A stretch of 64,000 nt of DNA, taken from Tubiluchus corallicola. Its lineage: Eukaryota > Priapulida > Priapulimorpha > Priapulimorphida > Tubiluchidae. Each line of letters begins with the position of its first letter. The first letter of the stretch is position 1. The position numbers and the translations under genes were made by a program. This document shows positions 29,501 to 34,500 of the stretch, one piece after another. The stretch lies in assembly GCA_030141605.1 (NCBI GenBank), contig JAQGDQ010000737.1, positions 1 through 64,000 on the forward strand, written 5' to 3'. A model generated the notes under the pieces. It searched no databases. It saw only the letters and a list, made by a program, of their open reading frames with translations, and was not told where the DNA came from.

Positions 29501-32049
29501 TCTTGTCAATAAGATTAAAAATATGCTTTTTGGCTAGTGAGTGGCGCACCATGGAGGGTGAGTCAGCGACATTTTACCAACTGGCGCAAACATTTTAAAT
29601 TATTATTTCTAGTTACATAGTCTTTTCAACAGTTAAGCGAAACGCTAAATAATATAGATTTGCATGGAAAGTTTTTTGAGACATAATTTAACATTGCCCT
29701 TTCTTTCCCTGATTTACGTTATATAACAGGGACGTCGCAATAGTACTGTGGGAAATTTAAAATGAAAACAAATGAAAATTCCTTTCAATGCGAGTAAGAT
29801 ATATGCATAAAAATGTTGTAAAGCAATATCATTTTTTAAGGCGATTTTTCTGAAACCTACTTCAGGCACCTCTTTTCTTGTACTTTAAGTTTATTACCGC
29901 TTCCAGTTCAACTATTCTAATCTAAGCTAATCACTACATTGTTTGATGTAATTAGTCTGTGTGGAAAATAGTCTCACACGGACAAATTTTAAAGTGCACT
30001 TTTTGTGCATTTTCCAGTATTTAATTAATCTTTGTTTTGAAACTAGTCTGATTTGCGCTGTACAGGACAGATCCAGGGATGAGAATGACAAATTGCAAAA
30101 AACTCTGAAACAAGCCGGGGCATTGGGGGCCGCATAGGCCCCCATGGGGGTTCAAGGAGCCCCTTGGAACCAGCAACAAATTGTAATTTTGTGACCATAG
30201 AGAGCCTCTAAGTGGACTTAAAATATCAATTACCTTGTTTCATACATAATTTAAAATACCTAGCTATCAAAGATACATAATACCTAATTGTCTCAAAAAC
30301 ATCTAAGTACTGGCCGTTCCTATGCAAAAGTATATAGAAACTGTCTGCAATTGACTCAAATAACTCCGTATTCTATATTTTTATACATAGAGATATACAC
30401 GTGGTTACACCGATGTACGTGATGTAAACAAAGTGACGGCCTGCCAACTAGAGGTCAGCTTGTGAAATAATGTACTGGGTCCATAAAAATTTTCTCAACG
30501 AATTTACGCGATTTACAAAAATGGCACTACACGTCTTCCAAAAACTCAGAATTCTGGTCTTCCAAAAACTCAGAATTCCGCGTATCTGCAGAAAATTCTC
30601 AACCCTGGACACATCTTGAGCACATGAAACAAAGGACAAAGAATAAACTGGCATGCCAGCAGAATAAGGCATGACTACTGCGGTCGGCAAATGGAATACG
30701 ACTGAACTCGGTGTTGCAGGAAATCATAGCAAAGGTACCAAAAACAGTCTAATAGCAAGCGGTTGGTTAAGAAACTTGCAGCTCCGAGTTCGAGTCCGAT
30801 GAAGAAGATTGAAAAGCAAAACATTGTTACTGTCATTTGAATTTCATTGAAAATAAAATTCACGTTCAAATTAAAAAAAAATTCTATGAAACTAGTCCGT
30901 GTGGAAAATTAGTCTAACACAGACTAATTTTGATAGTGTAAGTTGAAAAGTTGGTTTCAAAATTAGTCTCACACGGACTAATTACATTAAACAATGTAGC
31001 TAAATACACTACCTATCAGTGGATGCAAGCACATGTTCATCCGTAGCTGTGAGTGGTAACCATGGAAACTTGATGAATCTGAAACCTACATTATCACATT
31101 CTGAAAGAACAGTAAAACTAAAAATTATTTAAATCAAACCATCAGTATAACTGAAACAAAACAAAGCATTAATCATTTAAACATTACTTAGCTAAATTAT
31201 CCATGTATCCGTAGATTTGAACTGCAGTGCTTACTCATGCAAGTCATGTGTACACTAATATCTCGGTTTGCCGGACCTCGCTTTTACAGATATCGAAAGA
31301 ATCGGACAAAGTCTAGACCATTAAAAAGTCCGGACTACTATGGATGCAGCTCGTTGTTTCGCAAGCTGACCGCTAGTTGGTAGGCCATGAATTTGTTTAC
31401 ACCTTGCTTACCAACAAACTGTACTTAATTTGATTGTTTCTACATATATTATAGTAAACAAAAGCGAAGTAAAACAACGTAAAAATAGTACAACCTCATT
31501 GGTCACACGAAAGTATCTTATTTAAGCATATATGCAAAAAAAATATTGAGTCCATTATGCAGAGTTATTTTTGTATACCTTGACATAGGAGCGGCTCATA
31601 CCAGACATTTTTGAGATAATTAGGCAATTGACTCTACATTACCGTGAGTCTAATACACGGCGCCTACTATATTAGCATCGGTAAACACGGACAAATCAGC
31701 ACATTGGGACCGATGTCTCCCCGCTTTTGTCCGGTAAACCGAGATATGAGTGCATTCTATATTTTCTTATATGTATGAGGTCACCAGGAATAGTTAACCG
31801 ACCACAATTAATGATGGTTAAATGGTTAATTATAAAGCCTAACCATCCTAACTCTATCACGAATATCACCTTCTACTGTACGACTCTCATTTGTCGCATT
31901 TGCTGGAATCAAATACACATCATGAACGGAGTTGTCTCTAGTCCATCCCGTTTCCTGGGTCACGTCCAAATGGGGCAGATGAGGCCATTCCAGATTTGGA
32001 GCCGCTGTGAGATATTCGTGAGCTAATCGAGTTTCATTCATGGAGGTCA
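151..32049 (-). CDS. RTTN: Rotatin (RTTN) orthologue, partial, multi-exon gene
   Basis: Rotatin (Drosophila Ana3) is a large armadillo/HEAT-type protein of centrioles and ciliary basal bodies, needed for centriole elongation and left-right axis formation in vertebrates. Read 5' to 3' on the minus strand, exons are 32049-31870, 31100-31013, 27937-27823, 26505-26367, 23809-23671, 22744-22616, 21619-21508, 20039-19881, 18843-18631, 16118-16012, 14751-14667, (candidate 6690-6612), 6477-6361, 5364-5225, 4756-4591, 3111-3012, 1627-1539, 598-478, 312-237 and (candidate) 193-151. Apart from the 14,667-6,477 gap, each junction has AG/GT sites and the phases connect without a stop, giving about 760 codons. 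Recalled vertebrate rotatin aligns in order, for example FPWLPLTATDEHVL, LRSINHQHI...LLQRP, ADEALSSLPYH, LLSHPSSE, SASEQLAFI and LLALLLFDE. Vertebrate rotatin is about 2,200 residues, so the C-terminal half lies beyond the left edge. The first N-terminal exons, and one exon expected between 14,667 and 6,477, were not located. Confidence 0.93.
237..312 (-). CDS. RTTN: RTTN exon (LLLFDE block)
   Basis: Donor GTAAGT. It encodes (E)KETCYNISHLLALLLFDEI then AGISK, matching rotatin [20 protein letters not shown]. Two in-frame AG acceptors six bases apart (309/310 side) would add or remove two residues; neither has a strong pyrimidine tract next to it. Confidence 0.87.
478..598 (-). CDS. RTTN: RTTN exon
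   Basis: Acceptor catctatctccag and donor GTTAGT. It encodes EFCVLFIPSCVKILRLLTHQ then NSDVRRKLVGDVTVYYQLLR, matching rotatin ECLVQPCLTLLRKVL...MRVSLSQQSSLLTVLFR. One base is left over. Confidence 0.9.
1539..1627 (-). CDS. RTTN: RTTN exon
   Basis: Acceptor tttaattcag and donor GTAAGA. It encodes (D)INLHRAFLKSNGLSIIQQQ then LNSALDESSP, matching rotatin [20 protein letters not shown]...NECVSQDG. The leading D is split with the previous exon. Confidence 0.88.
2115..2178. repeat. (CA)n microsatellite
   Basis: An ACACAC run with CATA and CGCA variants, inside an RTTN intron and immediately before copy 1 of the dispersed 0.7-kb repeat. Confidence 0.9.
2190..2895 (+). mobile_element. Dispersed 0.7-kb repeat family A, copy 1
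   Basis: The stretch from TTCGAGGCTACAGCTTCGA to CCATTGCTAGTA is repeated with divergence at 17,385-18,075 and 40,797-41,392. Shared landmarks include AGCCCGTTCAACAGTGGGTGT, TGACGTCAATCCATT and GCAAAAGCTGCC. No coding capacity or clear inverted ends were seen. All three copies have the same orientation. Confidence 0.75.
3012..3111 (-). CDS. RTTN: RTTN exon (SASEQLA block)
   Basis: Acceptor attattatacag and donor GTAACC. It encodes IESMQKVMNLLISDEVEITA then QKSASEQLAFILE, matching rotatin [34 protein letters not shown]. The region upstream of the acceptor on the coding strand is an (ATT)n microsatellite rather than an ordinary pyrimidine tract. Confidence 0.94.
3116..3182. repeat. (ATA)n microsatellite touching an RTTN splice acceptor
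   Basis: An imperfect AAT/GAT trinucleotide array. On the minus strand it reads (ATT)n and ends only a few bases from the CAG acceptor of the exon at 3,111. Confidence 0.9.
3191..4381. mobile_element. 1.2-kb TIR transposon (family F) with an internal minisatellite
   Basis: The left end ACTAGGCACCACTTAATAGA and the reverse complement of the right end AGTAGGTACCATTTATTAGA are imperfect terminal inverted repeats of about 25 bp. Related ends occur at 31,640-31,668 and 53,480-53,560. No transposase is visible, so it is non-autonomous. Confidence 0.65.
3628..4066. repeat. 86-bp minisatellite, about 5 copies
   Basis: The motif CTGGTCAAGTGATTAAATG recurs near 3,639, 3,724, 3,810, 3,896 and 3,980, followed each time by the same cttccagaaacaa...gacagattca block. 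The array lies inside the family F transposon. Confidence 0.9.
4591..4756 (-). CDS. RTTN: RTTN exon
   Basis: Acceptor attgttgtag and donor GTGTCG. It encodes VRVHAASRLVTLLAREENSL ... DLPHLFLYEQPVNAEARIPS, matching rotatin VRSLALKLLAFHLTSEEG...RVTDLFIGKKPIELRL. Phases agree on both sides. Confidence 0.92.
5225..5364 (-). CDS. RTTN: RTTN exon
   Basis: Acceptor tatgttttag and donor GTTAGA. It encodes GHTDSESELGKFLMSLVELP ... ALRPNLRLLFCSDD, matching rotatin [20 protein letters not shown]...LKSMLRLLLVKK. It leaves AG, completed by T (serine) in the next exon. Confidence 0.91.
5457..6176 (-). mobile_element. TTAA-type MITE (family C), diverged copy in an RTTN intron
   Basis: Ends CTCCTTCAGGACC and (opposite) GAACCTGAAGGAG match the intact copy at 49,811-50,303. 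The flanking TTAA has decayed to TTAG and ATAA. Internal segments (TCATTTAGTTATATCTGTGCT as reverse complement; CGTAATCGCTGCTTAGTGAG) are shared. Confidence 0.75.
6361..6477 (-). CDS. RTTN: RTTN exon (LLYLL-type block)
   Basis: Acceptor tctcatgcag and donor GTAAAG; 39 codons in phase 0. It encodes IRNYATKIFLHLLRSKLLMD then VEMWNQLTENVAALLPLIQ, matching rotatin [23 protein letters not shown]...CPVIPILQ. Confidence 0.93.
6612..6690 (-). CDS. RTTN: Candidate RTTN exon with acidic run
   Basis: Donor GTAAGA, phase 0 into the exon at 6,477 across a 134-base intron. It reads ELMLVSHELIDDNDDDDDND then IIVGHF. Its 5' end is uncertain (an AG near 6,706 is possible) and the aspartate run comes from a GAT microsatellite. 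Position fits the rotatin loop before the next helix, but no residue-level homology is visible. Confidence 0.35.
6690..7092 (-). repeat. 21-bp minisatellite carrying a splice-donor consensus in each unit
   Basis: About 19 copies of GTTACTTACCTGTACAAGCTC and variants. On the RTTN strand each unit reads ...CAG|GTAAGTAA, a near-perfect 5' splice site. The plus-strand reading frame through the array (RYLPVQA repeats) is a by-product of the 21-bp period. Confidence 0.93.
7261..7360. repeat. 33-bp tandem repeat, about 3 copies
   Basis: AAAAACAGCAAGAATTAGCC followed by an A-rich ...ATGATG spacer recurs three times. Confidence 0.8.
7495..7830. mobile_element. Dispersed repeat family E, copy 1
   Basis: Shares TAATAGTAGCAGTTTTAACA, CAAGCAAGATCCTGCTA and GATGCGGCA segments with 13,380-13,680, and an inverted piece with 52,190-52,380. 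No coding capacity seen. Confidence 0.7.
7940..8154 (+). pseudogene. Isolated C-terminal exon of an amidase-signature enzyme
   Basis: The exon begins after a good acceptor (ctttcctttacag) and runs to TAA at 8,152-8,154, followed by AATAAA at 8,187 and 8,211. It encodes NTAPFNFTGHPALSANAGF ... LPIGMTVIGKHFDEATVLKF, the typical end of the amidase signature family (GatA/AmiC-like; amide hydrolases with a Ser-Ser-Lys triad). Only about 71 residues are present. The catalytic core, which lies several hundred residues upstream in such enzymes, is not visible on the plus strand here. It is either a degenerate remnant or the last exon of a gene whose other exons I could not recognise. It lies inside an RTTN intron on the opposite strand. 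Confidence 0.75.
8187..8192 (+). terminator. Poly(A) signal of the amidase exon
   Basis: AATAAA 33 bases after the stop codon; a second AATAAA is at 8,211-8,216. Confidence 0.6.
8492..8600. repeat. (ACT)n-(AGT)n inverted microsatellite
   Basis: More than twenty ACT triplets pass directly into about nine AGT triplets. The two halves are reverse complements, so the tract can fold into a long hairpin. Confidence 0.93.
9125..9185 (+). CDS. Exon 1 of the MGNNSS/PPxY gene
   Basis: Start codon preceded by A-rich aaaat; no other ATG is close upstream. Donor G|GTAATG. CCAAT-like gaccaata lies near 8,943. Confidence 0.68.
9125..12023 (+). CDS. Two-exon gene: putative N-myristoylated, PPxY-rich repeat protein
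   Basis: Exon 1 (9,125-9,185) encodes MGNNSSRRRRQMRERRRASR and ends at a GTAATG donor with one base over. Exon 2 (10,870-12,023) follows a ttttcttttcag acceptor; the phases join to give ...ASRGTMARQPPAYEDVPPRY..., 404 residues in all. MGxxxS is the classical N-myristoylation signal and is followed by a polybasic patch, a usual membrane anchor pair. PPAY, PPRY and PPPSYEE (about residues 26-50) are WW-domain/NEDD4-type ligands or close relatives. Residues about 80-155 carry five NWERDTAEA repeats with acidic spacers. A cysteine/histidine-rich region follows (FCGRCG...; SCDGYTCFEPNCNIH), then a hydrophobic C-terminal stretch (LAILVLIFSL). I do not recognise the family. It lies antisense within an RTTN intron. 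Confidence 0.72.
9560..9910 (+). pseudogene. LINE reverse-transcriptase C-terminal fragment
   Basis: With frameshifts it reads LDYTERLRKLSIRL, then DMIQVFRIVKKIDILDESSF, then a piece resembling NSTNPEPDW and ...FSNRIVNSWYDL. This is the standard C-terminal part of CR1/L2/Jockey-type polymerase proteins. It lies in the intron of the MGNNSS/PPxY gene. Confidence 0.8.
10870..12023 (+). CDS. Exon 2 (terminal) of the MGNNSS/PPxY gene
   Basis: Open from the acceptor through to TGA at 12,021-12,023. Codon-level repeats at 11,056-11,290 show synonymous and in-frame variation, as expected for translated DNA. Confidence 0.78.
11056..11292 (+). repeat. Coding minisatellite (NWERDTAEA repeats)
   Basis: Five units containing AACTGGGAGAGAGACA, alternating with GCAAACACGGATGA or GCTGAAGATGAAGAG spacers. 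Unit lengths are multiples of three, so the frame is kept. Confidence 0.9.
12105..12110 (+). terminator. Poly(A) signal of the MGNNSS/PPxY gene
   Basis: AATAAA 82 bases after the stop codon, followed by a T/G-rich stretch. Confidence 0.7.
12655..12925. mobile_element. Dispersed repeat family D, partial copy
   Basis: AAGTGTGCACCACATTACG and neighbouring sequence match 46,640-46,870 and the reverse complement of 42,140-42,360. TTTGCGTCAGTGTTGCAGCA is also present at 8,347. Confidence 0.65.
13300..13680. mobile_element. Dispersed repeat family E, copy 2
   Basis: Same landmarks as copy 1 at 7,495-7,830, same orientation. Confidence 0.7.
13850..14545. repeat. A-rich minisatellite (AAAAACAATGCACACT units)
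   Basis: Several dozen irregular units of 14 to 20 bases, with higher-order runs such as the block at 14,160-14,330. It ends about 120 bases from the RTTN exon at 14,667. Confidence 0.9.
14667..14751 (-). CDS. RTTN: RTTN exon (LLSHP block)
   Basis: Acceptor acaaaagcccag and donor GTAAGT. It encodes QLLLLKLLSHPSSEIQVYVY then KRCYGLLK, matching rotatin [26 protein letters not shown]. It closes in phase 0. The following rotatin segment (about 40 residues in vertebrates) was not found downstream. Confidence 0.88.
15499..15935. repeat. 85-bp minisatellite, 5 copies
   Basis: CCTTTTTAAACATCCTGGAT recurs every 85 bases with small variants. It lies about 80 bases from the donor of the RTTN exon at 16,012. 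Staggered frames open across it are repeat artefacts. Confidence 0.92.
16012..16118 (-). CDS. RTTN: RTTN exon (ADEALSSLPYH block)
   Basis: Acceptor ttgtacgcag and donor GTAAGT. It encodes GNEAEKLHLADEALSSLPYH then RYFEYIRQCINLCSV; vertebrate rotatin has [25 protein letters not shown]...ISICSKIW. It leaves two bases (AT). Confidence 0.93.
16327..16793. mobile_element. TTAA-flanked MITE, second family (piggyBac-like ends)
   Basis: Starts TTAACCCTTTCAGTCCC and ends GGGTATGAAAGGGTTAA; the TIRs begin directly inside TTAA. It is 467 bp and non-coding. Two internal palindromes TATCCCACGGGATA occur at 16,463 and near 16,760. Single ends of the same family are at 27,355 and 36,378. Confidence 0.82.
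17385..18075 (+). mobile_element. Dispersed repeat family A, copy 2
   Basis: Parallels 2,190-2,895 from ATTCGAGGTTAGAGCTT to GGACTTTGCTAGTA. Confidence 0.75.
18163..18299. repeat. Direct duplication split by a G/T-only tract
   Basis: Two copies of ATAGATAAG(A)AGACCGTG...TTTATGAGGA flank 62 bases at 18,200-18,261 made only of G and T on the plus strand. Confidence 0.9.
18631..18843 (-). CDS. RTTN: RTTN exon
   Basis: Acceptor ctttatctcag and donor GTAAAG; 71 codons in phase 0. It encodes ASGVIPEELRSVLAGIVADL ... DTFRRCKDVCGSVDKCCQFL, matching rotatin ASQFLSEPMSTALFLLSLDM ... YSIECTCNFL. A 44-bp minisatellite starts about 45 bases outside its acceptor. Confidence 0.9.
18885..19540. repeat. 44-bp minisatellite, about 15 copies
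   Basis: Unit GATCAGTGTTTGATGCAACA + TAAGCACATATGTAGCATCG + TAAT. It begins about 45 bases from the acceptor of the RTTN exon at 18,843. Confidence 0.93.
19770..19840 (-). repeat. tRNA-like (SINE head) sequence
   Basis: On the minus strand GAGGTGCCCGAGTGG (A-box-like) and GAGTTCGATTC (B-box-like) are spaced as in a shortened tRNA. No full cloverleaf was found. Confidence 0.4.
19881..20039 (-). CDS. RTTN: RTTN exon
   Basis: Acceptor gtttattttag and donor GTATGC; exactly 53 codons in phase 0. It encodes STSLEHLLEDLGTILFHLSL ... RLKYMYLASMLIRLLLATVA, matching rotatin KLLLVLGALGETM...[20 protein letters not shown]. Confidence 0.91.
20548..21060. mobile_element. Dispersed repeat family B, copy 1
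   Basis: AAGCCCAAGCCTGAGAAAGC ... AAATGTTAGAAGGATTTA ... GGTAATTTTGTAAT ... TTACGTCATGATTTTCAAGT matches 23,025-23,545 in order. A short family A fragment (20,495-20,545) abuts its left side. Confidence 0.8.
21058..21470. repeat. 72-bp minisatellite, about 6 copies
   Basis: TAGCACACCACAAACAGTTT occurs at 72-base spacing. The unit matches the single-copy right end of family B at 23,500-23,560, so the array grew from the end of a transposon. It lies about 40 bases from an RTTN donor. The long minus-strand frame through it is a repeat artefact. Confidence 0.92.
21508..21619 (-). CDS. RTTN: RTTN exon (TIxxxIW block)
   Basis: Acceptor tatttttgcag and donor GTAAGT. It encodes WNVIHPTALLLHWAVKLTQE then TITPTIWYKR..., corresponding to rotatin VIIRVLELL...AISTDIW. 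It runs phase 2 in to phase 0 out. An acceptor-side partial copy lies at 21,708-21,795. Confidence 0.87.
21708..21795 (-). pseudogene. Partial duplicate of an RTTN exon (acceptor half)
   Basis: Copies the acceptor and about 75 bases of the exon at 21,508-21,619 with two substitutions, but has no donor. Used as an exon it would run into TAA after about 25 codons. Confidence 0.88.
22143..22470 (-). pseudogene. Two partial duplicates of an RTTN exon (donor half)
   Basis: Copies at about 22,143-22,300 and 22,317-22,467 reproduce the 3' part and the GTAATT donor of the exon at 22,616-22,744 plus about 80 bases of intron. Both lack the acceptor part. Confidence 0.88.
22616..22744 (-). CDS. RTTN: RTTN exon (LPxxCVSV block)
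   Basis: It encodes AGSQEPFIHEEM... and QILLPDYCVSVMKAATSLIQ; vertebrate rotatin has LSLPQFCVSVLESAVPLL. The phase requires the inner AG acceptor (gatgacag); the AG seven bases upstream would give an immediate stop. The donor-side part of this exon is duplicated twice nearby at 22,143-22,470. Confidence 0.88.
23025..23545. mobile_element. Dispersed repeat family B, copy 2
   Basis: Parallels 20,548-21,060 and keeps a single copy of the sequence amplified at 21,058-21,470. Confidence 0.8.
23671..23809 (-). CDS. RTTN: RTTN exon (disordered linker)
   Basis: Acceptor ttcatttcag and donor GTAAGC. It encodes a polar linker (…MSFHRPAATRMPAPPRHNGDGRDRNS) that matches rotatin's serine/proline-rich linker in position and character only. 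Phases fit both neighbours. Confidence 0.82.
23945..24120 (+). repeat. tRNA-derived SINE-like sequence
   Basis: TAGTCGAGTGG (A box) and GTTCAAATCCC (B box) are 42 bases apart, as in tRNA-derived SINEs. The tail is ordinary AT-rich sequence. Confidence 0.5.
24198..24538. repeat. 34-bp minisatellite, 10 copies
   Basis: Unit AAAAAGCCCAGTAAGATGGC + TGCTATCTGTTGTT, nearly identical across the array. Confidence 0.95.
24540..26366. other. RTTN intron, nothing recognised
   Basis: Single-copy AT-rich intron. Apart from a short A/C-rich run at 24,898-24,930 I see no gene, RNA or repeat structure. Confidence 0.5.
26367..26505 (-). CDS. RTTN: RTTN exon (armadillo repeat segment)
   Basis: Acceptor ttcatgtag and donor GTAAAC. 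It encodes SLLSLLDESFNEAAIIAAVE and ends near RLAFFKDPAYFCPKK; vertebrate rotatin has SLLSLLKL...RLNFHRDPGFFSCK here. One base is left over, giving GAC with the next exon. Confidence 0.92.
26661..27060. repeat. 80-bp minisatellite, 5 copies
   Basis: ACTGTATCAATTTCTTTTCT starts at 26,661, 26,741, 26,821, 26,901 and 26,981. Confidence 0.95.
27823..27937 (-). CDS. RTTN: RTTN exon (LRSxNH...LLQRP block)
   Basis: Acceptor tctaattgcag and donor GTAAGA. It encodes SLRSINHQHIV followed by CEFLSDVVLQDFHIELLLQR, one of the clearest matches to vertebrate rotatin (LRSSNH, CELLKDVIMQDF, LQRP). It ends in phase 0. Confidence 0.93.
28005..28250. mobile_element. Dispersed repeat family D, partial copy
   Basis: AACAGGTCCACCTCTATTGT and ATTGAGTCGCTCATCAAC match 41,840-42,030 (same orientation) and 46,990-47,160 (inverted). 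Confidence 0.75.
29935..30998. mobile_element. 1.06-kb TIR transposon next to an RTTN exon
   Basis: Left end TACATTGTTTGATGTAATTA and right end (as reverse complement) TACATTGTTTAATGTAATTA are near-identical, continuing as TAGTCTGTGTG / TAGTCCGTGTG. Internal sub-repeats of AATTAGTCTxACACGGACTA occur at both ends. It contains a GC-rich palindrome near 30,120-30,170 and a tRNA-like B box near 30,787. No transposase was seen. Confidence 0.82.
31013..31100 (-). CDS. RTTN: RTTN exon (FPWLPL block)
   Basis: Acceptor ttctttcag and donor GTAGTG. It encodes GFRFIKFPWLPLTATDEHVL, closely matching the recalled vertebrate block around FPWLPLTTTDRHVL. Two bases (AG) are left over and complete AGG with the next exon. 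The donor lies 15 bases from the end of a TIR transposon (29,935-30,998). Confidence 0.9.
31258..31747. mobile_element. TIR transposon containing a nested family F fragment
   Basis: Ends ATATCTCGGTTTGCCGGAC and (reverse complement) ATATCTCGGTTTACCGGAC are inverted repeats. The interior 31,370-31,668 matches the right part of the family F element at 4,080-4,381, which apparently inserted into it. Confidence 0.75.
31870..32049 (-). CDS. RTTN: RTTN exon, upstream-most one recognised
   Basis: Open reading TSMNETRLAHEYL... with acceptor ...ctgcgag and donor GTGATA. The exon leaves one base (G) that completes a GAA codon with the next exon, so the phase fits. Similarity to vertebrate rotatin here is weak; the exon corresponds to the poorly conserved linker just before the FPWLPL block. 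The acceptor has a poor pyrimidine tract, so the true 5' boundary is uncertain. Confidence 0.55.
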
Positions 32050-33785
32050 CTCGCAGAGTACATCAAGTAACCAGCACACACACTTAACAAAAGAAGAAGA
32101 AAATATTGTTATCATTGGAGATAAAAATTACAAATTTTGCAAAAACCTAAATAACCGAGAGAAAATCATTTGCTCATAAATAAAGCCACTGCACTAGCAC
32201 TAGATTTCATGTAGCATTGAGGTTTTCTTTCCTTTTAATGATAAATTTGACAACAACTGTTTGCCGACTAAGTGCCAAACAATACATAAAAAATTTTCAT
32301 ATGGAGACAAAGATATCATTATTGCACTTTATAACGTGGTAATCACGTATCATGAAAACCCAAAGAATTATTAATGCAAAAGTGAAATTTTGTTGACACT
32401 TAATTCAAGCTTGAGCTTACCGATATGCATGGCTGTTTCATTCTGCCAGCTGTTAAATCGGTGTTTGAACACAGAAAGCGTGAAAATATTTAACAAATTC
32501 ACAACTTAAGTCAGTGAAATGTTCATCTAACACATCTTTTGGGGGAAAGCTGCAACGTTGAGCATTTGCACACAAGCGAGGCAAAGATTGTCCGTGGGGT
32601 GAAAGATGAAGCAAAGTCTGTCTTTAGCTGGACAGATGTTATGCAATTTAGTGAACATTAATTAATGAATGCGAACTCGTATAAAGCATGATAAGTTTGA
32701 CAACACGCAATAACGGCAAGTGGGTAAGCCTGCCAGGGAAACTGTACAGTATATGCTGGTAAACTAACCTACATTGTTAAGACAACTAAAGCTTCAAAAC
32801 TACATATAATTAATAACAAAACATTATTTCAAAACAGTTTAAAATGAAAAATAGACATCTGAATAGCTTGTAAAGTTTTACTTGAAAATCATTAAACAAA
32901 TTGAATTACCCGGGTATATTAGCATTAAGAAGCAATTAGAGATATGCACTTGTTTGACATTCCTGCATACTAGGGTGCCGCGTGTAAAAAAATGTCGTCC
33001 AACACCTCGTTGTGCACTAGTACCACGCCACTATGTACTTGTACACGGTTAAGCAATACAAAAGAAGAGTACGGGGGGATGTCAAGCAAGCGTGAACGTC
33101 CCACGTAGCGGCCTATTCAGTATTATGTTTGTCGACTGTTGAATCCGCACAAGCAATACTAATGCTCAGTAATTCAAGAGAGAGAGAGAGTTTATTCATT
33201 TCCACATTGCATCTTACAATTATCATTAAAATACAGATAATTATCCATTTAAGTAAATATAAATATAAATAAATGCAGTATTATCGAGAAATTACAAATT
33301 ACAATTCTAATAGGTAGAATGATAGCTTAAAACACTTCATTTTCATTTGATATTAAGCGTCCAAAACGATTGTGTGCCACCGATTCATAGTGAGACTTTC
33401 TTCTCTAAAAGGTTATTGAAAATATATTAAATTCTGCGTTTAGTCTAGACTTTAGTTTAGCAGACGTTCTTGAACCTCACCAACTCAATTCTAAAAACGA
33501 AGTTATTCAATCGTCATTGTGTGTAAACGTTCTAAAGCACCGCATGTTCTACCCGTTACTACATCAATTCTGGAGATACATTTCTAAGACATTTTGCACT
33601 AAATCTATATTACACGCCAATATTATTGAAACACGACTTAGCTTCTTGAAAAGCCGCCAACGCTTAAAAAATCCAAGACGGGCTACCTTTGAAAAGAGCA
33701 AATTAGTTCAGTTTAATGTCAGTGTTTAGATATTTTTATCTCAATGTGAGCAGCCACTAACCAGTCATGGACTGCACTTGGTTAA

Positions 33786-33836
33786 AAAATAAATAAATAA
33801 ATAATAATAAACAAATAAATAAAATAAATAATCATT
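33786..33836. repeat. (AAAT)n tract
   Basis: An imperfect AAATA array following ACTGCACTTGGTT, which resembles a retroposon 3' tail. Confidence 0.75.
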
Positions 33837-33989
33837 TATTCATTTATAATCTACGGCCAAGGATTCCTTTTTACATGGTAAAATCATAGAAAAATCGAGT
33901 AAAATGATGGAGAAATTGATAACAAAATTTAGTACACCGCTATGAGCAGAATGATAATGTAATGTAATGTTATGTTATGTAATGAACAG

Positions 33990-34500
33990 CTTGGGTTTAG
34001 AAAAGCTCACTCGTGCTTAACCAGTCTGTTAAAAACATTAAATTTTGATGAGTGGACAAGTATGTAAAATATTGAACTGCCATTTGGTGTAATACATTTT
34101 ATTTAATAGTTAAAAAGGTTTCGATACTGTTTCCCCTAAGTATGGAGTATGGAGACAGTATGAAAAGATGGATTAAAAATTTTATGAAAGACATGAAGCA
34201 GCGTCTGGTTAATTTAGTTATTAACAATAAAAGTTAATTCTGACTGGACAATTATAACATCAGGAGTGCCTCAGGATATTCTGTAAGTGGCCCAGTTTCA
34301 TTTTCACTGTTTGTTAATAAGTGGGGTTTGCATGCTACTCTTTGTATCAAAAACAAAATTTTGGCTGGATGACATGCAGGTCTATCATCTGGTGTTGTCA
34401 TGTTTAGACAGCAACACAATTAATAATAATTTGGCAGAACTGGATGGTTACAAGATACTAGAACTTATTAAGTTGCCAGCACTGCCATCTGAATTGGACT
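33990..34500 (+). pseudogene. Decayed LINE reverse transcriptase
   Basis: Frames joined by eye give EQLGFRKAHSCLTSLL, then a DFDEWT piece, then WTIITSGVPQ, typical of fingers/palm motifs of CR1/Jockey-like LINEs (GFR...S, SGVPQG). Many stops and shifts; inactive. Confidence 0.75.

Noticed and set aside
33517-33729. 70-codon plus-strand frame MCVNVLKHRMFYPLLHQFW...
   Set aside because: Followed by a retroposon-like tail but with no recognisable domain; kept only as probable repeat debris.
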